Shown one piece after another: positions 1 to 8,822 of a stretch of 64,000 bases of DNA. The position numbers and the translations under genes were made by a program. Below the pieces are notes generated by a model that saw only the letters and a program-made list of their open reading frames with translations, searched no databases and had not been told where the DNA came from. This DNA comes from DATAGF01 sp963819845. GTDB lineage: Bacteria; Actinomycetota; Thermoleophilia; Miltoncostaeales; Miltoncostaeaceae. Every line of letters starts with the position of its first letter. The first letter of the stretch is position 1. The stretch lies in contig CAWFXQ010000013.1 of NCBI GenBank assembly GCA_963819845.1, positions 372,001 to 436,000 of the forward strand, given 5' to 3'.

Positions 1-1061
1 GCCGCGCCGAGCAGGGCGGCGGCGCGGGCCGCCGCGACGCCGTGCGCCGGGCCCTCGGTCAGCAGGACCGGCAGGGTCGTCTGCGCCCCGGAGATCCCGC
101 CCCACACCGCGAACATGTCCTCCCCCGTCTTGGCCTCCGGCGGGCCGGGCGAGTGGTCGGAGGCGACGAGGTCCACCGCCCCGGCCGCCACCCGCTCCCA
201 CAGCGCGCGCCGCTCCGCGGATGATCGCAGCGGGGGCGCGCACTTGGCGAGCGCTCCGATGCGGGCGGCGTCGTCCTCGTCGAGCGCGAGGTGGTGGGGG
301 CAGGCCTCGCAGGTCGCGTCGAGGCCCCGTGAGCGTGCCTCGGCGACCAGGTTGACCCCGGCGGCCGACGAGACGTGCACGACGTGCAGCGCGCAGCCGG
401 CCTCCTCGGCCAGCGACAGGGCCAGCCGGATCGCCGACAGCTCGGCCTCCACCGGCCGCGAGGCGGCCCAGTCGGCCATGGAGAGCCGCCCGGACGCCCG
501 CGCCCGCCGCTCGAGCGGAGCGATGACGGCGGGGTCCTCGGCGTGGACCGCGACGGGCAGGCCCAGCGCGGCGGCGCGCTCCATTCCGCGCCCCAGCGTG
601 TCCGGGTCGGCCGCGGGATACTCGTTGACGCCGCTCGGGCACATGAAGGCCTTGAAGCCCACCACACCGCGCTCGGCGAGCTCGTCGAGCCGCGCGAGGT
701 CGCCGGGCACGAGGCCGCCCCAGAGGGCGAAGTCGATGCGGGCGTGCCCGCGGGCGGCGGCCACCTTCGCGTCGAAGCTCGCCCCGTCGAGCGTGGGCGG
801 CAGGGCGTTGAGCGGCATGTCGCAGGCGCAGGTCACCCCGCCCGCCGCGAGCGCCCGGGTCCCGGTGGCGAAGCCCTCCCAGTCGGCCCGGCCGGGGTCG
901 TTCAGGTGCACGTGCGCATCGACGGCGCCCGGCAGCACCAGCAGCCCGTGGGCGTCGACCTCCTCGCGCCCGGGCCCGAGGCCGGGCCCGACCTCCACGA
1001 TGGCGCCGTCGGCCACGCCCACGTCCCGCCGGTCGCCGCGCACCACCAGGTCGAAGATCAC
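1..1061 (-). CDS. allB: Allantoinase, 3' end cut off by window edge
   Basis: Hydrolyses (S)-allantoin to allantoate, the ring-opening step after urate degradation; cytosolic amidohydrolase with a binuclear metal centre. About 353 residues are visible. The metal-binding H-x-H motif is at residues 50-52 (HVHLNDPG), the lysine expected to be carbamylated is in GFKAFMCPSG, further His ligands lie in HAEDP and HVVHVSS, and the Asp in ASDHSPG. These fit allantoinase rather than dihydroorotase or hydantoinase, and the pathway context supports it. The start is GTG at 1061, overlapping the uraD stop as GTGA. It is the last visible gene of the xanthine dehydrogenase/uraD operon, so the operon makes urate and also finishes its degradation (with the convergent uricase and HIU hydrolase). 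The C-terminus lies outside the window. Confidence 0.9.
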   Translation of the reverse strand, partial: MIFDLVVRGDRRDVGVADGAIVEVGPGLGPGREEVDAHGLLVLPGAVDAHVHLNDPGRADWEGFATGTRALAAGGVTCACDMPLNALPPTLDGASFDAKVAAARGHARIDFALWGGLVPGDLARLDELAERGVVGFKAFMCPSGVNEYPAADPDTLGRGMERAAALGLPVAVHAEDPAVIAPLERRARASGRLSMADWAASRPVEAELSAIRLALSLAEEAGCALHVVHVSSAAGVNLVAEARSRGLDATCEACPHHLALDEDDAARIGALAKCAPPLRSSAERRALWERVAAGAVDLVASDHSPGPPEAKTGEDMFAVWGGISGAQTTLPVLLTEGPAHGVAAARAAALLGA

Positions 1062-1534
1062 GCCGCATCCTCCAGCCGCAGGCGGATGATGCCGACGATC
1101 TCCTCGACGGCCGCCCGGCGCTCGCCGTCCGGGTCGTTGCCCAGCCGCTCCTGCGCGGCGGCCAGGATCTCTCCCACGCCGCGGCCGCGGACGCGGATGA
1201 CGAAGGGGAAGCCGAACCGCTCGCGGTAGGCCGCCGTGAGCTCGGTCAGCCGCGCCAGGTCCCCGGGCGCCATCCGGTCGAGCTGCGCCGAGGCCTGCTC
1301 GCCGGCCGACTCGAGGCTGAGGGCGGCCCGCCCGGCCAGGTCGGGATGGGCGCGGATCAGGGCGAGCTGCTCGTCCGGGCAGGCCTGGCGCACGACCGCC
1401 GCGAAGGCGTCGGCCACGCTCCCGGGGCCGTCGAAGGGCCCGGCCTCCCACGCCCGCTCGGCGACCCACGGCGAGCCCTCCGCGGCGCCGCCGAGCCGCG
1501 CGACGAACGCGGCCCGCGGCTCCGGCGCGGTCAC
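1058..1534 (-). CDS. uraD: OHCU decarboxylase (UraD)
   Basis: 2-oxo-4-hydroxy-4-carboxy-5-ureidoimidazoline decarboxylase, which turns the product of HIU hydrolase into (S)-allantoin. The protein is 158 residues, close to the usual ~165. The diagnostic catalytic segment is AHPDLAG near residue 65, followed by the SAGEQ...L region that contacts the substrate, and FGFPFVIRVRG, which closes the active site. The GTG start at 1534 overlaps the stop of the molybdenum-subunit gene (GTGA) and the stop overlaps the allantoinase start in the same way, so the three are translationally coupled. Urate oxidase and HIU hydrolase, the two preceding steps, lie about 5 kb away on the opposite strand. The assignment is firm. 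Confidence 0.93.
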   Translation of the reverse strand: MTAPEPRAAFVARLGGAAEGSPWVAERAWEAGPFDGPGSVADAFAAVVRQACPDEQLALIRAHPDLAGRAALSLESAGEQASAQLDRMAPGDLARLTELTAAYRERFGFPFVIRVRGRGVGEILAAAQERLGNDPDGERRAAVEEIVGIIRLRLEDAA

Positions 1535-3757
1535 CCCACCCCCGCGACGTCGGCCGGCGTCAGCGGCACCCGGGGCAGCTCGCGGCCGGTGGCGTCGCGG
1601 ACGGCGGCGACCACCGCGGGGGTGGAGGCGATGGTGGGCATCTCCCCCACGCCGTTGAGCCCGTAGGGGGCGTGTGGGTGCGGCGTCTCGCTGATGCTCA
1701 TGCGCACCGGGGGCATGTCGAGGACCGTGGGCATGAGGTAGTCGGTGAACGAGGCGTTGCGCACCTGCCCGTCGCGCAGCTGGACCTCCTCCATCAGGGC
1801 GAGGCCGAGGCCCTGGGCGATGCCGCCCTGGATCTGCCCCTCCAGCGCCTGGGGGTTCATGATCCGCCCGACGTCCTGGGTGGTGGCGATCTCCACCGTG
1901 CGCACCAGGCCCAGCTCGCGGTCGACGTCGCAGACGGCGCGGTGGGCGGCGAAGGCGAGCGCCACCAACGAGTCGCCCTGTCCGGTCTCGGGGTCGAGGG
2001 GCTGGGTGGGCCGGTGGCGATGGACGGCGGTCTCGTCCACCGGGCCGTCCTGCAGCAGCGCCTCGGGGGGCGCGCCCTCGTCTCCGGGGGCGGCGCGCGC
2101 GGCCAGCGCGGCCCGCACCCGCTCGCAGGCGAGCTTGACCGCCCCGCCGGTCATCCACGTCTGGCGCGAGGCCGAGGTGGAGCCGGCCGACCCCACGCTG
2201 GTGTCGGCGGGGAGGATCACCACGCGGTCGACGTCGAGCTCGGTGCGGACGATCTGCTCCAGGACGGTCTCCAGCCCCTGCCCCACCTCGGCCGCGGCGG
2301 TCTGGACCTCGGCGATCGCGCCCTGGTCGTCGAGCGAGAGCCGCACGCGGGCGGTCGAGAAGTCGTCGAAGCCCTCGGCGAAGGCGATGTTCTTGAAGCC
2401 CACCGCGAAGCCCACGCCGCGCCGTGTGCCCTCGCCGTGCGTGGTGTTGGAGACGCCGCCCGGGAGCTCGCGCAGGTCGATCGGGGCGCTGCGCGCCTCC
2501 GGCGGCAGGGGCATCCCGCGCAGCTCCTCCAGCAGCCGTCGCACCGGGGCCGGGCCGTCCACGAGCTGGCCGGTGGGCAGCCGCATGCCCGGCTCGATCG
2601 CGTTGCGGATGCGGATCTCGACCGGGTCGATGTCGAGCGCGGCGGCCAGGCGGTCCATCTGCGACTCGTGGGCGAACGCCACCTGCACCGCCCCGAAGCC
2701 GCGCATCGCCCCACATGGGGGGTTGTTGGTGTAGGCGACGGCCGCGTCGATGCGCGCACACGGGACCTCGTAGGGGCCGCAGGCGAAGGTGGCCGAGTTG
2801 GCGACGACGGCGGTGCTGCTGGAGGCGTAGGCGCCGCCGTCGAGGACGATCCGCGCGTCGACGTAGGCCAGGCGGCCGTCGCGCGTCGCACCGTGCTCGT
2901 ACTCCATCCGCGCCGGGTGGCGGTGCACGTGGCCGAAGAACGACTCCTCGCGCGAGTACATCATCTTCACCGGCCGCCCGGTGCGCAGGGCGAGCATGGC
3001 CACGTGGACCTGGATGGAGAGGTCCTCGCGCCCGCCGAAGGCGCCTCCCACGCCGGCCATGTGCAGGCGCACCAGCTCCAGCGGCAGGCCCAGGCTGGCC
3101 GCGACCTGGCCCTGGTTCGACGTGCAGCCACTGGGTGGCGAGGTGGATGTCGATGCCGCCGTCCTCGGCGGGCAGCGCGAGCGCCGACTCGGGGCCGAGG
3201 AAGGCCTGGTCCTGCATGCCCATCTCGTAGTCGCCGCGCACCACGACGTCGGCCCCGCCCGGGTGCTCGCCGTGATGGATGCGCACCCGTCGCAGCAGGT
3301 TGCCGCCCGGGTGCAGTGGCGGGGCATCCGGGGCGAGCGCCGCCTCGGCGTCGGTGAGCGCGGGCTCGGGGGCGTAGTCGACCTCGATCAGTCCGGCGGC
3401 CCGCCGCGCGGTCTCGGGGTGGTCGGCGGCCACGACTGCCACCGGCTCCCCCTGGTAGCGCACCCGGTCGATGGCCAGCACCGGCTGGTCGGGGATCTCC
3501 ATGCCGTAGGTCGGCCGCCCGGGCACGTCCTCGTGGGTGAGGACGGCCCGCACGCCCGGCACCGCGAGCGCGGGGCCGAGGTCGATGCCGCGGATGCGGG
3601 CGCTCGGGTGGGGGCTCCGCAGGGTGGCGCCCCAGAGCATCCCCTCGCGCCCCAGGTCGGAGGCGTAGGCGAACTCGCCCCGGGTCTTGGGCGCGCCGTC
3701 GGCGCGGACGACGCTCTCGCCGATGCGGCCGCGGCGCAGGGTGCGGGTGGTGCTCAC
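1531..3757 (-). CDS. pucD: Xanthine dehydrogenase molybdopterin subunit (single-base frameshift)
   Basis: Molybdenum hydroxylase large subunit, oxidising hypoxanthine and xanthine to urate with the FeS and FAD subunits encoded upstream. The N-terminal part reads from GTG 3757 (RGRIGESVVRADGAPKTRG) through the substrate-channel domain to ATQWLHV. There the frame breaks and continues one base off as NQGQVAASLGLP and MAGVGGAFGGRED, the Moco-binding region. The catalytic Glu is in GVGEMPT near the C-terminus, and QIQGGIAQGLG is also conserved. The break is at the TT of 3116-3117: the minus strand reads GTCGAACCAG where GTCGACCAG would restore HVDQGQVA. The total length is 3n+1, as expected for one extra base. 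Either a sequence error or a recent mutation; everything else looks functional. Start and stop both make GTGA overlaps with neighbours. Confidence 0.9.
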
Positions 3758-5031
3758 GGCTCGATCACCGCGCGGCCGCCCACGAGCAGCATCGCCACGG
3801 GCCGGGGCGGCCCCAGCACGAGGGTCGCGACCGGGTCGTCGATGCCGGCCTGGCCGGGGTCGTCGACGCGCCAGAGCGCGACGTCGGCCAGCTTGCCGGG
3901 CTCGAGCGAGCCGAGCTCGTCGTCGCGGCCCAGGCAGCGCGCCCCGTGCCGGGTCCCCAGAGCGAGCGCCTCGCGGGCGGTCATCGCCGCCGGGCCTCCG
4001 CGCGCGCGCGCCATCAGCAGGGCCTGCCGGAGCTCGACCGACAGCTCGCCGGCCTCGTTGGAGGCGGCGCCGTCGACGCCCAGCCCGACCGTCGCGCCGG
4101 CCGCGAGCAGGTCGGCGACCGGGGCGATGCCGGCCCCCAGGCGGGCGTTCGAGGACGGGCAGTGGGCGACGGCGGTGCCGGTCGCCGCCAGCCGGGCGAT
4201 CTCGGGGGCCGAGAGGTGGACGCAGTGGGCCAGCCACACGTCGGGCCCGAGCCAGCCCAGGCCGTCGAGGTACTCGGCCGGCCGCACCCCGAAGCGCTCG
4301 AGGCAGAACGCCTCCTCCTCCGGCGTCTCGGCCAGGTGGGTGTGGAGCCGCACGCCGCGGCGGCGGGCGAGGTCGGCCGCGTCGCGCAGCAGGCCCTCCG
4401 TGACCGAGAACGGCGAGCAGGGCGCGACGGCGACGCGCAGCATCGCGCCGGGAGACGGGTCGTGCCAGCGGTCGATGGCCTCCTCGGTGGCCGCCAGGAC
4501 CGCGTCGCGGTCCTCCACGACCTCGTCGGGCGGCAGCCCGCCGCCCGAGCGGCCGAGGTCCATCGAGCCCCGGCAGGGGTGGAAGCGCAGCCCGACCTCC
4601 CGGGCCGCGCGGACCGTCGCCCCGAGGAGGTCGCCCGCGCCCGGGGGGAACAGGTAGTGGTGGTCGGTGGTGGTGGCGCAGCCCGAGACCGCCAGGGCCG
4701 CCAGCGCGGCGCGGGCGGCCTCGTGGACGTCCTCCTCGTCGAGCCGCGCCCAGATCGGGTAGAGGGCCGTGAGCCAGCCGAACAGCCCCTCCTCCTGGGC
4801 CAGGCCGCGCGTGGCCCACTGCGAGAGGTGGTGGTGGCAATTGACCAGCGCGGGCGTGGCCAGGTGGCCGCGCGCGTCGACGCGGCGGGCACCCGGCGCG
4901 TCGGGCGGCGCTCCGGGTCCGAGGGCGGAGATGCGGCCGTCCTCGACGAGGATCCAGCCCTCGGCGTGCTCGGTGCGCGCGTCGTCCACCGTCGCGACCG
5001 CGCACCCCTCGAGCAGGACGGCATCGCTCAC
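3754..5031 (-). CDS. 8-oxoguanine deaminase (amidohydrolase)
   Basis: Amidohydrolase of the chlorohydrolase/TrzN-like group, 425 residues. It has the N-terminal metal motif NCHHHLSQ, the SGCATTTDHHYLFPPGAGD and GSMDLGRSGGGLPPD signatures I associate with 8-oxoguanine deaminase, HTHLAE and HCVHL His ligands, and the catalytic Asp in GVDGAASNE. 8-oxoguanine deaminase converts 8-oxoguanine directly to urate, so the product joins the pathway of the surrounding genes. It lies between the FeS and molybdenum subunit genes of xanthine dehydrogenase and overlaps both by GTGA. Less likely alternatives are plain guanine deaminase, which would give xanthine for the same enzyme, or an isocytosine deaminase. 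Substrate is inferred from motifs and position. Confidence 0.82.
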   Translation of the reverse strand: MSDAVLLEGCAVATVDDARTEHAEGWILVEDGRISALGPGAPPDAPGARRVDARGHLATPALVNCHHHLSQWATRGLAQEEGLFGWLTALYPIWARLDEEDVHEAARAALAALAVSGCATTTDHHYLFPPGAGDLLGATVRAAREVGLRFHPCRGSMDLGRSGGGLPPDEVVEDRDAVLAATEEAIDRWHDPSPGAMLRVAVAPCSPFSVTEGLLRDAADLARRRGVRLHTHLAETPEEEAFCLERFGVRPAEYLDGLGWLGPDVWLAHCVHLSAPEIARLAATGTAVAHCPSSNARLGAGIAPVADLLAAGATVGLGVDGAASNEAGELSVELRQALLMARARGGPAAMTAREALALGTRHGARCLGRDDELGSLEPGKLADVALWRVDDPGQAGIDDPVATLVLGPPRPVAMLLVGGRAVIEP

Positions 5032-5495
5032 CGCGCGATCCGCGCCGACGCGAGGCGCACGGCGTCGAGGATCTTCTCGTACCCGGTGCAGCGGCAGAGG
5101 TTGCCCGCCAGGGCCTCGCGGATCTCGGCGTCGCCGGGCGACGGGGTGCGCCGCAGCAGGTCCTCGGTGGCCATGATCAGCCCCGGGGTGCAGAAGCCGC
5201 ACTGCACGGCCCCGGTCTCCACGAACGCCTGCTGCACCGGCCCGAGGCCGCCCTCGGGCGCGAGCCCCTCGACGGTGTCCAGCCGGCGGCCCTCGGCCTG
5301 GCGGGCCAGGACCAGGCAGCTGCACACGAGCACGTCGTCGAGCATCACCGAGCACGAGCCGCACTCGCCCTGCTCGCAGGCGTTCTTGGCGCCGGCCAGG
5401 CCGAGCCGCTCGCGCAGGACGTACATCAGGCTCTCGCCCTCCCAGATGCCGTCGACCTCGCGCGGCCTGCCGTTGACGGTGAGCGTCAGCCTCAT
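5028..5495 (-). CDS. pucE: Xanthine dehydrogenase 2Fe-2S subunit
   Basis: Small electron-transfer subunit, 155 residues, carrying two 2Fe-2S clusters. The plant-ferredoxin-type cluster ligands are in CEQGECGSCSVML with a following Cys in LVCSC, and the second cluster ligands are in QCGFCTPG and LCRCTGY. It passes electrons from the molybdopterin subunit (encoded two genes downstream) to the FAD subunit (encoded just upstream). The ATG at 5495 overlaps the FAD-subunit stop as ATGA, and its own stop overlaps the 8-oxoguanine deaminase start as GTGA. Length and both Cys motifs are complete. Confidence 0.95.
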   Translation of the reverse strand: MRLTLTVNGRPREVDGIWEGESLMYVLRERLGLAGAKNACEQGECGSCSVMLDDVLVCSCLVLARQAEGRRLDTVEGLAPEGGLGPVQQAFVETGAVQCGFCTPGLIMATEDLLRRTPSPGDAEIREALAGNLCRCTGYEKILDAVRLASARIAR

Positions 5496-6358
5496 GCCGC
5501 AAGCTCCTGCCAGCACCAGCTGAAGGTGCGCCGCGCCAGCACCGCGAGGGCGTGGCGGCGGTAGGCGGCGCTGCCGCGCACGTCGTCGATCGGGCTCGCG
5601 GCGGCGCCCACCAGCTCTCCGAAGCGCGCGAGCGCTTCCTCGTCGACCGGCGCCAGGCGCTCCCAGCCCCCCGACTCGTCGAGCACCCCCTCGACGAAGG
5701 CCTCGGCCGCGGGGGCGCGCACGACCGTGGGGGCCGCCGAGCCGATCGCCGTCCGCACCGTCCTCGCCTCCGGGTCGAGCTCGACGGCGAACGAGCAGAC
5801 GGCGATCACCATCGCGTTGCGCGGGCCGACCTTGGCGAACTGCTGCGGCCCGCGCGCCGCGGGCATGCGGACGGCGGTGATCAGCTCGTCGGGCCCCAGC
5901 GCGCTGCGCTTGGGGCCCGTGCAGAACGACTCGACCGGGATCGACCGCGCGCCGCCCGGCGAGCGGACCTCCACGGTCGCGCCGGCGGTCACCAACGGGG
6001 GGATCGCGTCGCCGGCGGGCGAGGCGGTGGCCAGGTTGCCGCCGAGCGTGCCACGGTTGCGGATCTGCGGGGAGCCGATCGTCCGCGCGGCCATCGCGAG
6101 GCCCGGCGCGGGGCCCGCGAGCTCCTCGACCAGGCGCGTGTGGGTGACGCCCGCGCCGATCACGAGGTCGCCGTCGTCCCGTCCCCACTCCGCCAGCTCC
6201 GCGACGCGGTTGAGGTCGAGGATCCGCTCGGGCCGCCGGCGGTCGAAGTTCAGCTCCACCATCAGATCGGTGCCGCCGGCGATGGGGAGCGCCTCCGGAT
6301 GGGCCGCGCGGACGGCCACGGCCTCGCCGAGATCCCCCGGCTGGAGCGTCGTCTCCAA
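5492..6358 (-). CDS. pucC: Xanthine dehydrogenase FAD-binding subunit
   Basis: Medium subunit of xanthine dehydrogenase, 288 residues, passing electrons from the FeS clusters to NAD or another acceptor. The FAD-binding motif PIAGGTDLM is at about residues 25-33, and the second motif GSPQIRNRGTLGGNLATASPAGD, characteristic of the family, sits near residue 100. The CO-dehydrogenase flavoprotein C-terminal domain follows. This is the first gene of a minus-strand operon (FAD, FeS, 8-oxoguanine deaminase, Mo subunit, uraD, allantoinase). The start at 6358 is 53 bases from the divergent urate oxidase start, so this short gap must hold both promoters. Confidence 0.93.
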   Translation of the reverse strand: METTLQPGDLGEAVAVRAAHPEALPIAGGTDLMVELNFDRRRPERILDLNRVAELAEWGRDDGDLVIGAGVTHTRLVEELAGPAPGLAMAARTIGSPQIRNRGTLGGNLATASPAGDAIPPLVTAGATVEVRSPGGARSIPVESFCTGPKRSALGPDELITAVRMPAARGPQQFAKVGPRNAMVIAVCSFAVELDPEARTVRTAIGSAAPTVVRAPAAEAFVEGVLDESGGWERLAPVDEEALARFGELVGAAASPIDDVRGSAAYRRHALAVLARRTFSWCWQELAA

Positions 6359-6411
6359 GGTCGGGAGGATACGATCGCCCGGCCCGGATGGCGAATGGAT
6401 CCCGAGGAGCG

Positions 6412-7233
6412 ATGACCGAGTACGCCATCTCCTACGGCAAGGCGGCGGTGCCGGTGTACCGGCGCGGCGACGGCGCGCTCACGGCCGCCCACGTCACCGT
6501 CGAGGTGCTGGGCGACAACTTCCTGCCCGCCTACACCGAGGGCGACAACTCGATGGTGGTCGCGACCGACAGCATGAAGAACCTCATCCTGCGCGAGACC
6601 GCGACCTGGGGCGGCGGGACCCCCGAGAGCCTGCTGCACCACATCGGCACCCGCCTGCTGGCCGAGTACCCCCAGATGGCGGCGGTGAGGGTGACGGGCG
6701 ACGAGATCCGCTTCGACCCTGCCGGCCCGGGCGGGAGCCTGTACGCGCGCGTCCCGGGCGACGCCTCCACGGCCACGCTGGAGCTGGCCCGCGACGGGGA
6801 CGGCGTGGCCATCGCCGCCCTGCGCGCCGGGCGGCGCGACATCGAGCTGCTGAAGCTCACCGGCAGCGCGTTCACGGCGTTCGTCCGGGACGGCTACACG
6901 ACCCTGCCGGACCGGCGCGACCGCCCCCTCTGGATCGGCCTCGACGCCGACTGGCGCTACGCCGACCCGTCGGAGGCGCTTCGGGGCGCGGCGGGCCGCT
7001 ACGTCGACGGCCGGCGGGTGCGCGACGCGTGCGCCGCGGTCTTCGAGGACCTGGTGAGCGAGTCGATCCAGCACTTGGTCCACGCGATGGGCCTCCGCCT
7101 GCTGGAGGAGATGCCGGCGCTCTCGGAGGTCGGGTTCGCGGCCCGCAACCTCACCCGCGACCCGGTGGCCGAGGGCGTTGACACCGACCCCTTCCCGGCG
7201 CACGGGACGATCACCCTGACGATGCGCCGCTGA
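6412..7233 (+). CDS. pucL: Urate oxidase (uricase)
   Basis: Cofactor-free oxidase that converts urate and O2 to 5-hydroxyisourate, 273 residues. It begins with the usual AISYGKAAVPVYR segment containing the catalytic Lys, then the VEVLGDNFLPAYTEGDNSMVVATDSMKN block in which the Thr of ATDSMKN is the second catalytic residue, and it contains the tandem tunnelling-fold repeat. ATG 6412 is chosen over an upstream in-frame ATG at 6388 because it matches the family N-terminus and follows a GGAGC ribosome binding site. The stop shares a base with the HIU hydrolase start (TGATG). It diverges from the xanthine dehydrogenase operon, which supplies its substrate. Confidence 0.95.
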   Translation: MTEYAISYGKAAVPVYRRGDGALTAAHVTVEVLGDNFLPAYTEGDNSMVVATDSMKNLILRETATWGGGTPESLLHHIGTRLLAEYPQMAAVRVTGDEIRFDPAGPGGSLYARVPGDASTATLELARDGDGVAIAALRAGRRDIELLKLTGSAFTAFVRDGYTTLPDRRDRPLWIGLDADWRYADPSEALRGAAGRYVDGRRVRDACAAVFEDLVSESIQHLVHAMGLRLLEEMPALSEVGFAARNLTRDPVAEGVDTDPFPAHGTITLTMRR

Positions 7234-7559
7234 TGGGCGGGCGCCTGACGACGCACGTGCTCGACACGGCGGCCGGCCGCCCCGCCGCGGGGGTGCCGGT
7301 GACGCTGCGCCGCGACGGCCGCGAGGTGGCCCGGGCGGTCACGAACGCCGACGGGCGCACCGACGCGCCGCTCCTGGAGGGCGACGCGCTGGTGCCCGGG
7401 GTCTACGAGCTGACCTTCGAGGTCGGCGGCTACTTCGCCGCGACCCCCGGCTTCCTCGACTCCGTGCCGGTCCGCTTCACGGTCGCCGACGGCTCGGGCG
7501 CCTACCACGTGCCCCTGCTGGTGTCGCCCTGGTCGTACGCCACCTATCGGGGCACGTAG
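7233..7559 (+). CDS. uraH: 5-hydroxyisourate hydrolase (transthyretin-like)
   Basis: Hydrolyses 5-hydroxyisourate to OHCU, the step between urate oxidase and UraD; 108 residues. It has the N-terminal LTTHVLDTAAGRPA motif with the catalytic His, the Arg/His region near YHVPLLVSPWSY, and the C-terminal YRGT that corresponds to the family signature tetrapeptide YRGS. The final Thr for Ser is a conservative variation. It is translationally coupled to urate oxidase by the TGATG overlap. It ends at TAG 7557-7559, directly against the stop of the convergent permease gene, with no intergenic base. Confidence 0.95.
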   Translation: MGGRLTTHVLDTAAGRPAAGVPVTLRRDGREVARAVTNADGRTDAPLLEGDALVPGVYELTFEVGGYFAATPGFLDSVPVRFTVADGSGAYHVPLLVSPWSYATYRGT

Positions 7560-8822
7560 CTACTTCCGCATGTATGGGATGCCGATGGCGGCGGGCGGCC
7601 GGGTGCGGCCGACGAGGCCGGCGATCGCGACGATCGTGATGATGTAGGGCAGGGTCTCGAAGAGGATCGCGCCCGACTCCGAGTAGACGGGCATGCGCTG
7701 GGCGATGGCGCTCGAGAGGCCGAACAGCAGCGCCGCCAGGAACAGCCCCTTCGGCTTCCAGTTGCCGAAGATCAGGGCGGCCAGGGCGATGAAGCCGGCG
7801 CCGAAGGTGAGGTTCTCGAAGAAGGACTTCACGAACCCGATCGACAGGAAGGCGCCGCCGAGCCCCGCGAGCGCGCCCGAGAGGATCACGGCCGTGTAGC
7901 GGATCTTGACCACCGACAGGCCGACCGTCTCCGCCGCGCTCGGGTGCTCGCCCACCGAGCGCAGGCGCAGCCCGAACGGCGATCGGAAGACGACGAAGTA
8001 CGCCAGGATCACCGCGAGGAAGCCGAGCCAGATCAAGAGGTTGAGGTCGCCGAAGGCCTCGCCGAAGAAGGGCACCCCGTCCAGGAAGCCGAGCGAGACG
8101 TCCGGGATGCCGGGGATGTCGCTGGGCGTGCCCTCGGCCCCGTAGATGTCGATGTAGAGGTAGCCGGTCAGGCCGAGGCCGAGGAACCAGACCGCCGTGC
8201 CGCTGACGATCTGGTCGGCGCGCCAGCTGATCGAGACCACGGCGTGGACCGCCGCCAGCAGCGCCCCGGCGAAGGCCGCCAGGAGCACCCCCACCACCCA
8301 CGAGCCCCCCTTGTCGGCGCCCAGGATGCCGAAGAACGCCCCCATCAGCAGCATGCCCTCGAGGCCGATGTTGATCACCCCGGAGCGCTCCGAGAACATG
8401 CCGCCCAGCGCCGCCCAGATCAGCGGCGTCGCGTAGCGGAACATCGAGGCCGTCAGCGCCCCCCAGACGAAGACGGTCTCGAGGTTGCCGACGCTCGACT
8501 GGGTGGCGACGGCGCCGAGCGTCCCGCCGATCACGGCCAGGCCCACCGCGATCCCTCCCAGCCTCTTCTCGCCCTGCCGTATGGTCCAGGCGCCGAGGGC
8601 GACGGCCGCCAGCCCGATGACGATCGGCACCCAGATCTGGCGCACCGTCGCGGGCGGCGTTACGAGGAAGAACGCCAGGACGGCGAGGACGATCGCTGCC
8701 AGTCCGGTGGCGCGTGCGCCGCGGGGCACGCGCGCGAGCGCCCAGTCGCGGGCGCGCTCCGCGAGGGGCGCCCGCGCGGGCCGCGGCGGCGCCGGGCGCA
8801 AGTACTCCGCGCGGGTCGCCAC
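7560..8822 (-). CDS. nupQ: Nucleoside ABC transporter permease 2 (NupQ-like)
   Basis: Membrane permease of the branched-chain/BMP-type ABC family, about 420 residues with around ten hydrophobic segments. The conserved FSERSGVINIGLEGMLLMGAF segment lies in the first third, and LGLTGYLYIDI, SVGEHPSAAETVGL and FGNWKPKG are typical of the NupQ/YufQ branch. The GTG at 8822 is my start choice; the first hydrophobic segment begins ~45 residues later. The N-terminal ~160 bases overlap the end of the preceding permease gene in another frame, which is unusual in this operon, where overlaps are otherwise four bases. It works with the other three nup genes to import nucleosides that the flanking enzymes degrade. 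Confidence 0.87.
   Translation of the reverse strand: MATRAEYLRPAPPRPARAPLAERARDWALARVPRGARATGLAAIVLAVLAFFLVTPPATVRQIWVPIVIGLAAVALGAWTIRQGEKRLGGIAVGLAVIGGTLGAVATQSSVGNLETVFVWGALTASMFRYATPLIWAALGGMFSERSGVINIGLEGMLLMGAFFGILGADKGGSWVVGVLLAAFAGALLAAVHAVVSISWRADQIVSGTAVWFLGLGLTGYLYIDIYGAEGTPSDIPGIPDVSLGFLDGVPFFGEAFGDLNLLIWLGFLAVILAYFVVFRSPFGLRLRSVGEHPSAAETVGLSVVKIRYTAVILSGALAGLGGAFLSIGFVKSFFENLTFGAGFIALAALIFGNWKPKGLFLAALLFGLSSAIAQRMPVYSESGAILFETLPYIITIVAIAGLVGRTRPPAAIGIPYMRK

Noticed and set aside
3116..3117. Programmed frameshift explanation for the broken genes
   Set aside because: No slippery heptamer or downstream stem is seen at the breaks, and so many unrelated enzymes would not share programmed shifting.
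1058..5005. A 1315-residue minus-strand open frame
   Set aside because: It joins parts of several genes in shifted frames; only its UraD and N-terminal xanthine dehydrogenase parts are real. High GC makes long spurious frames common.
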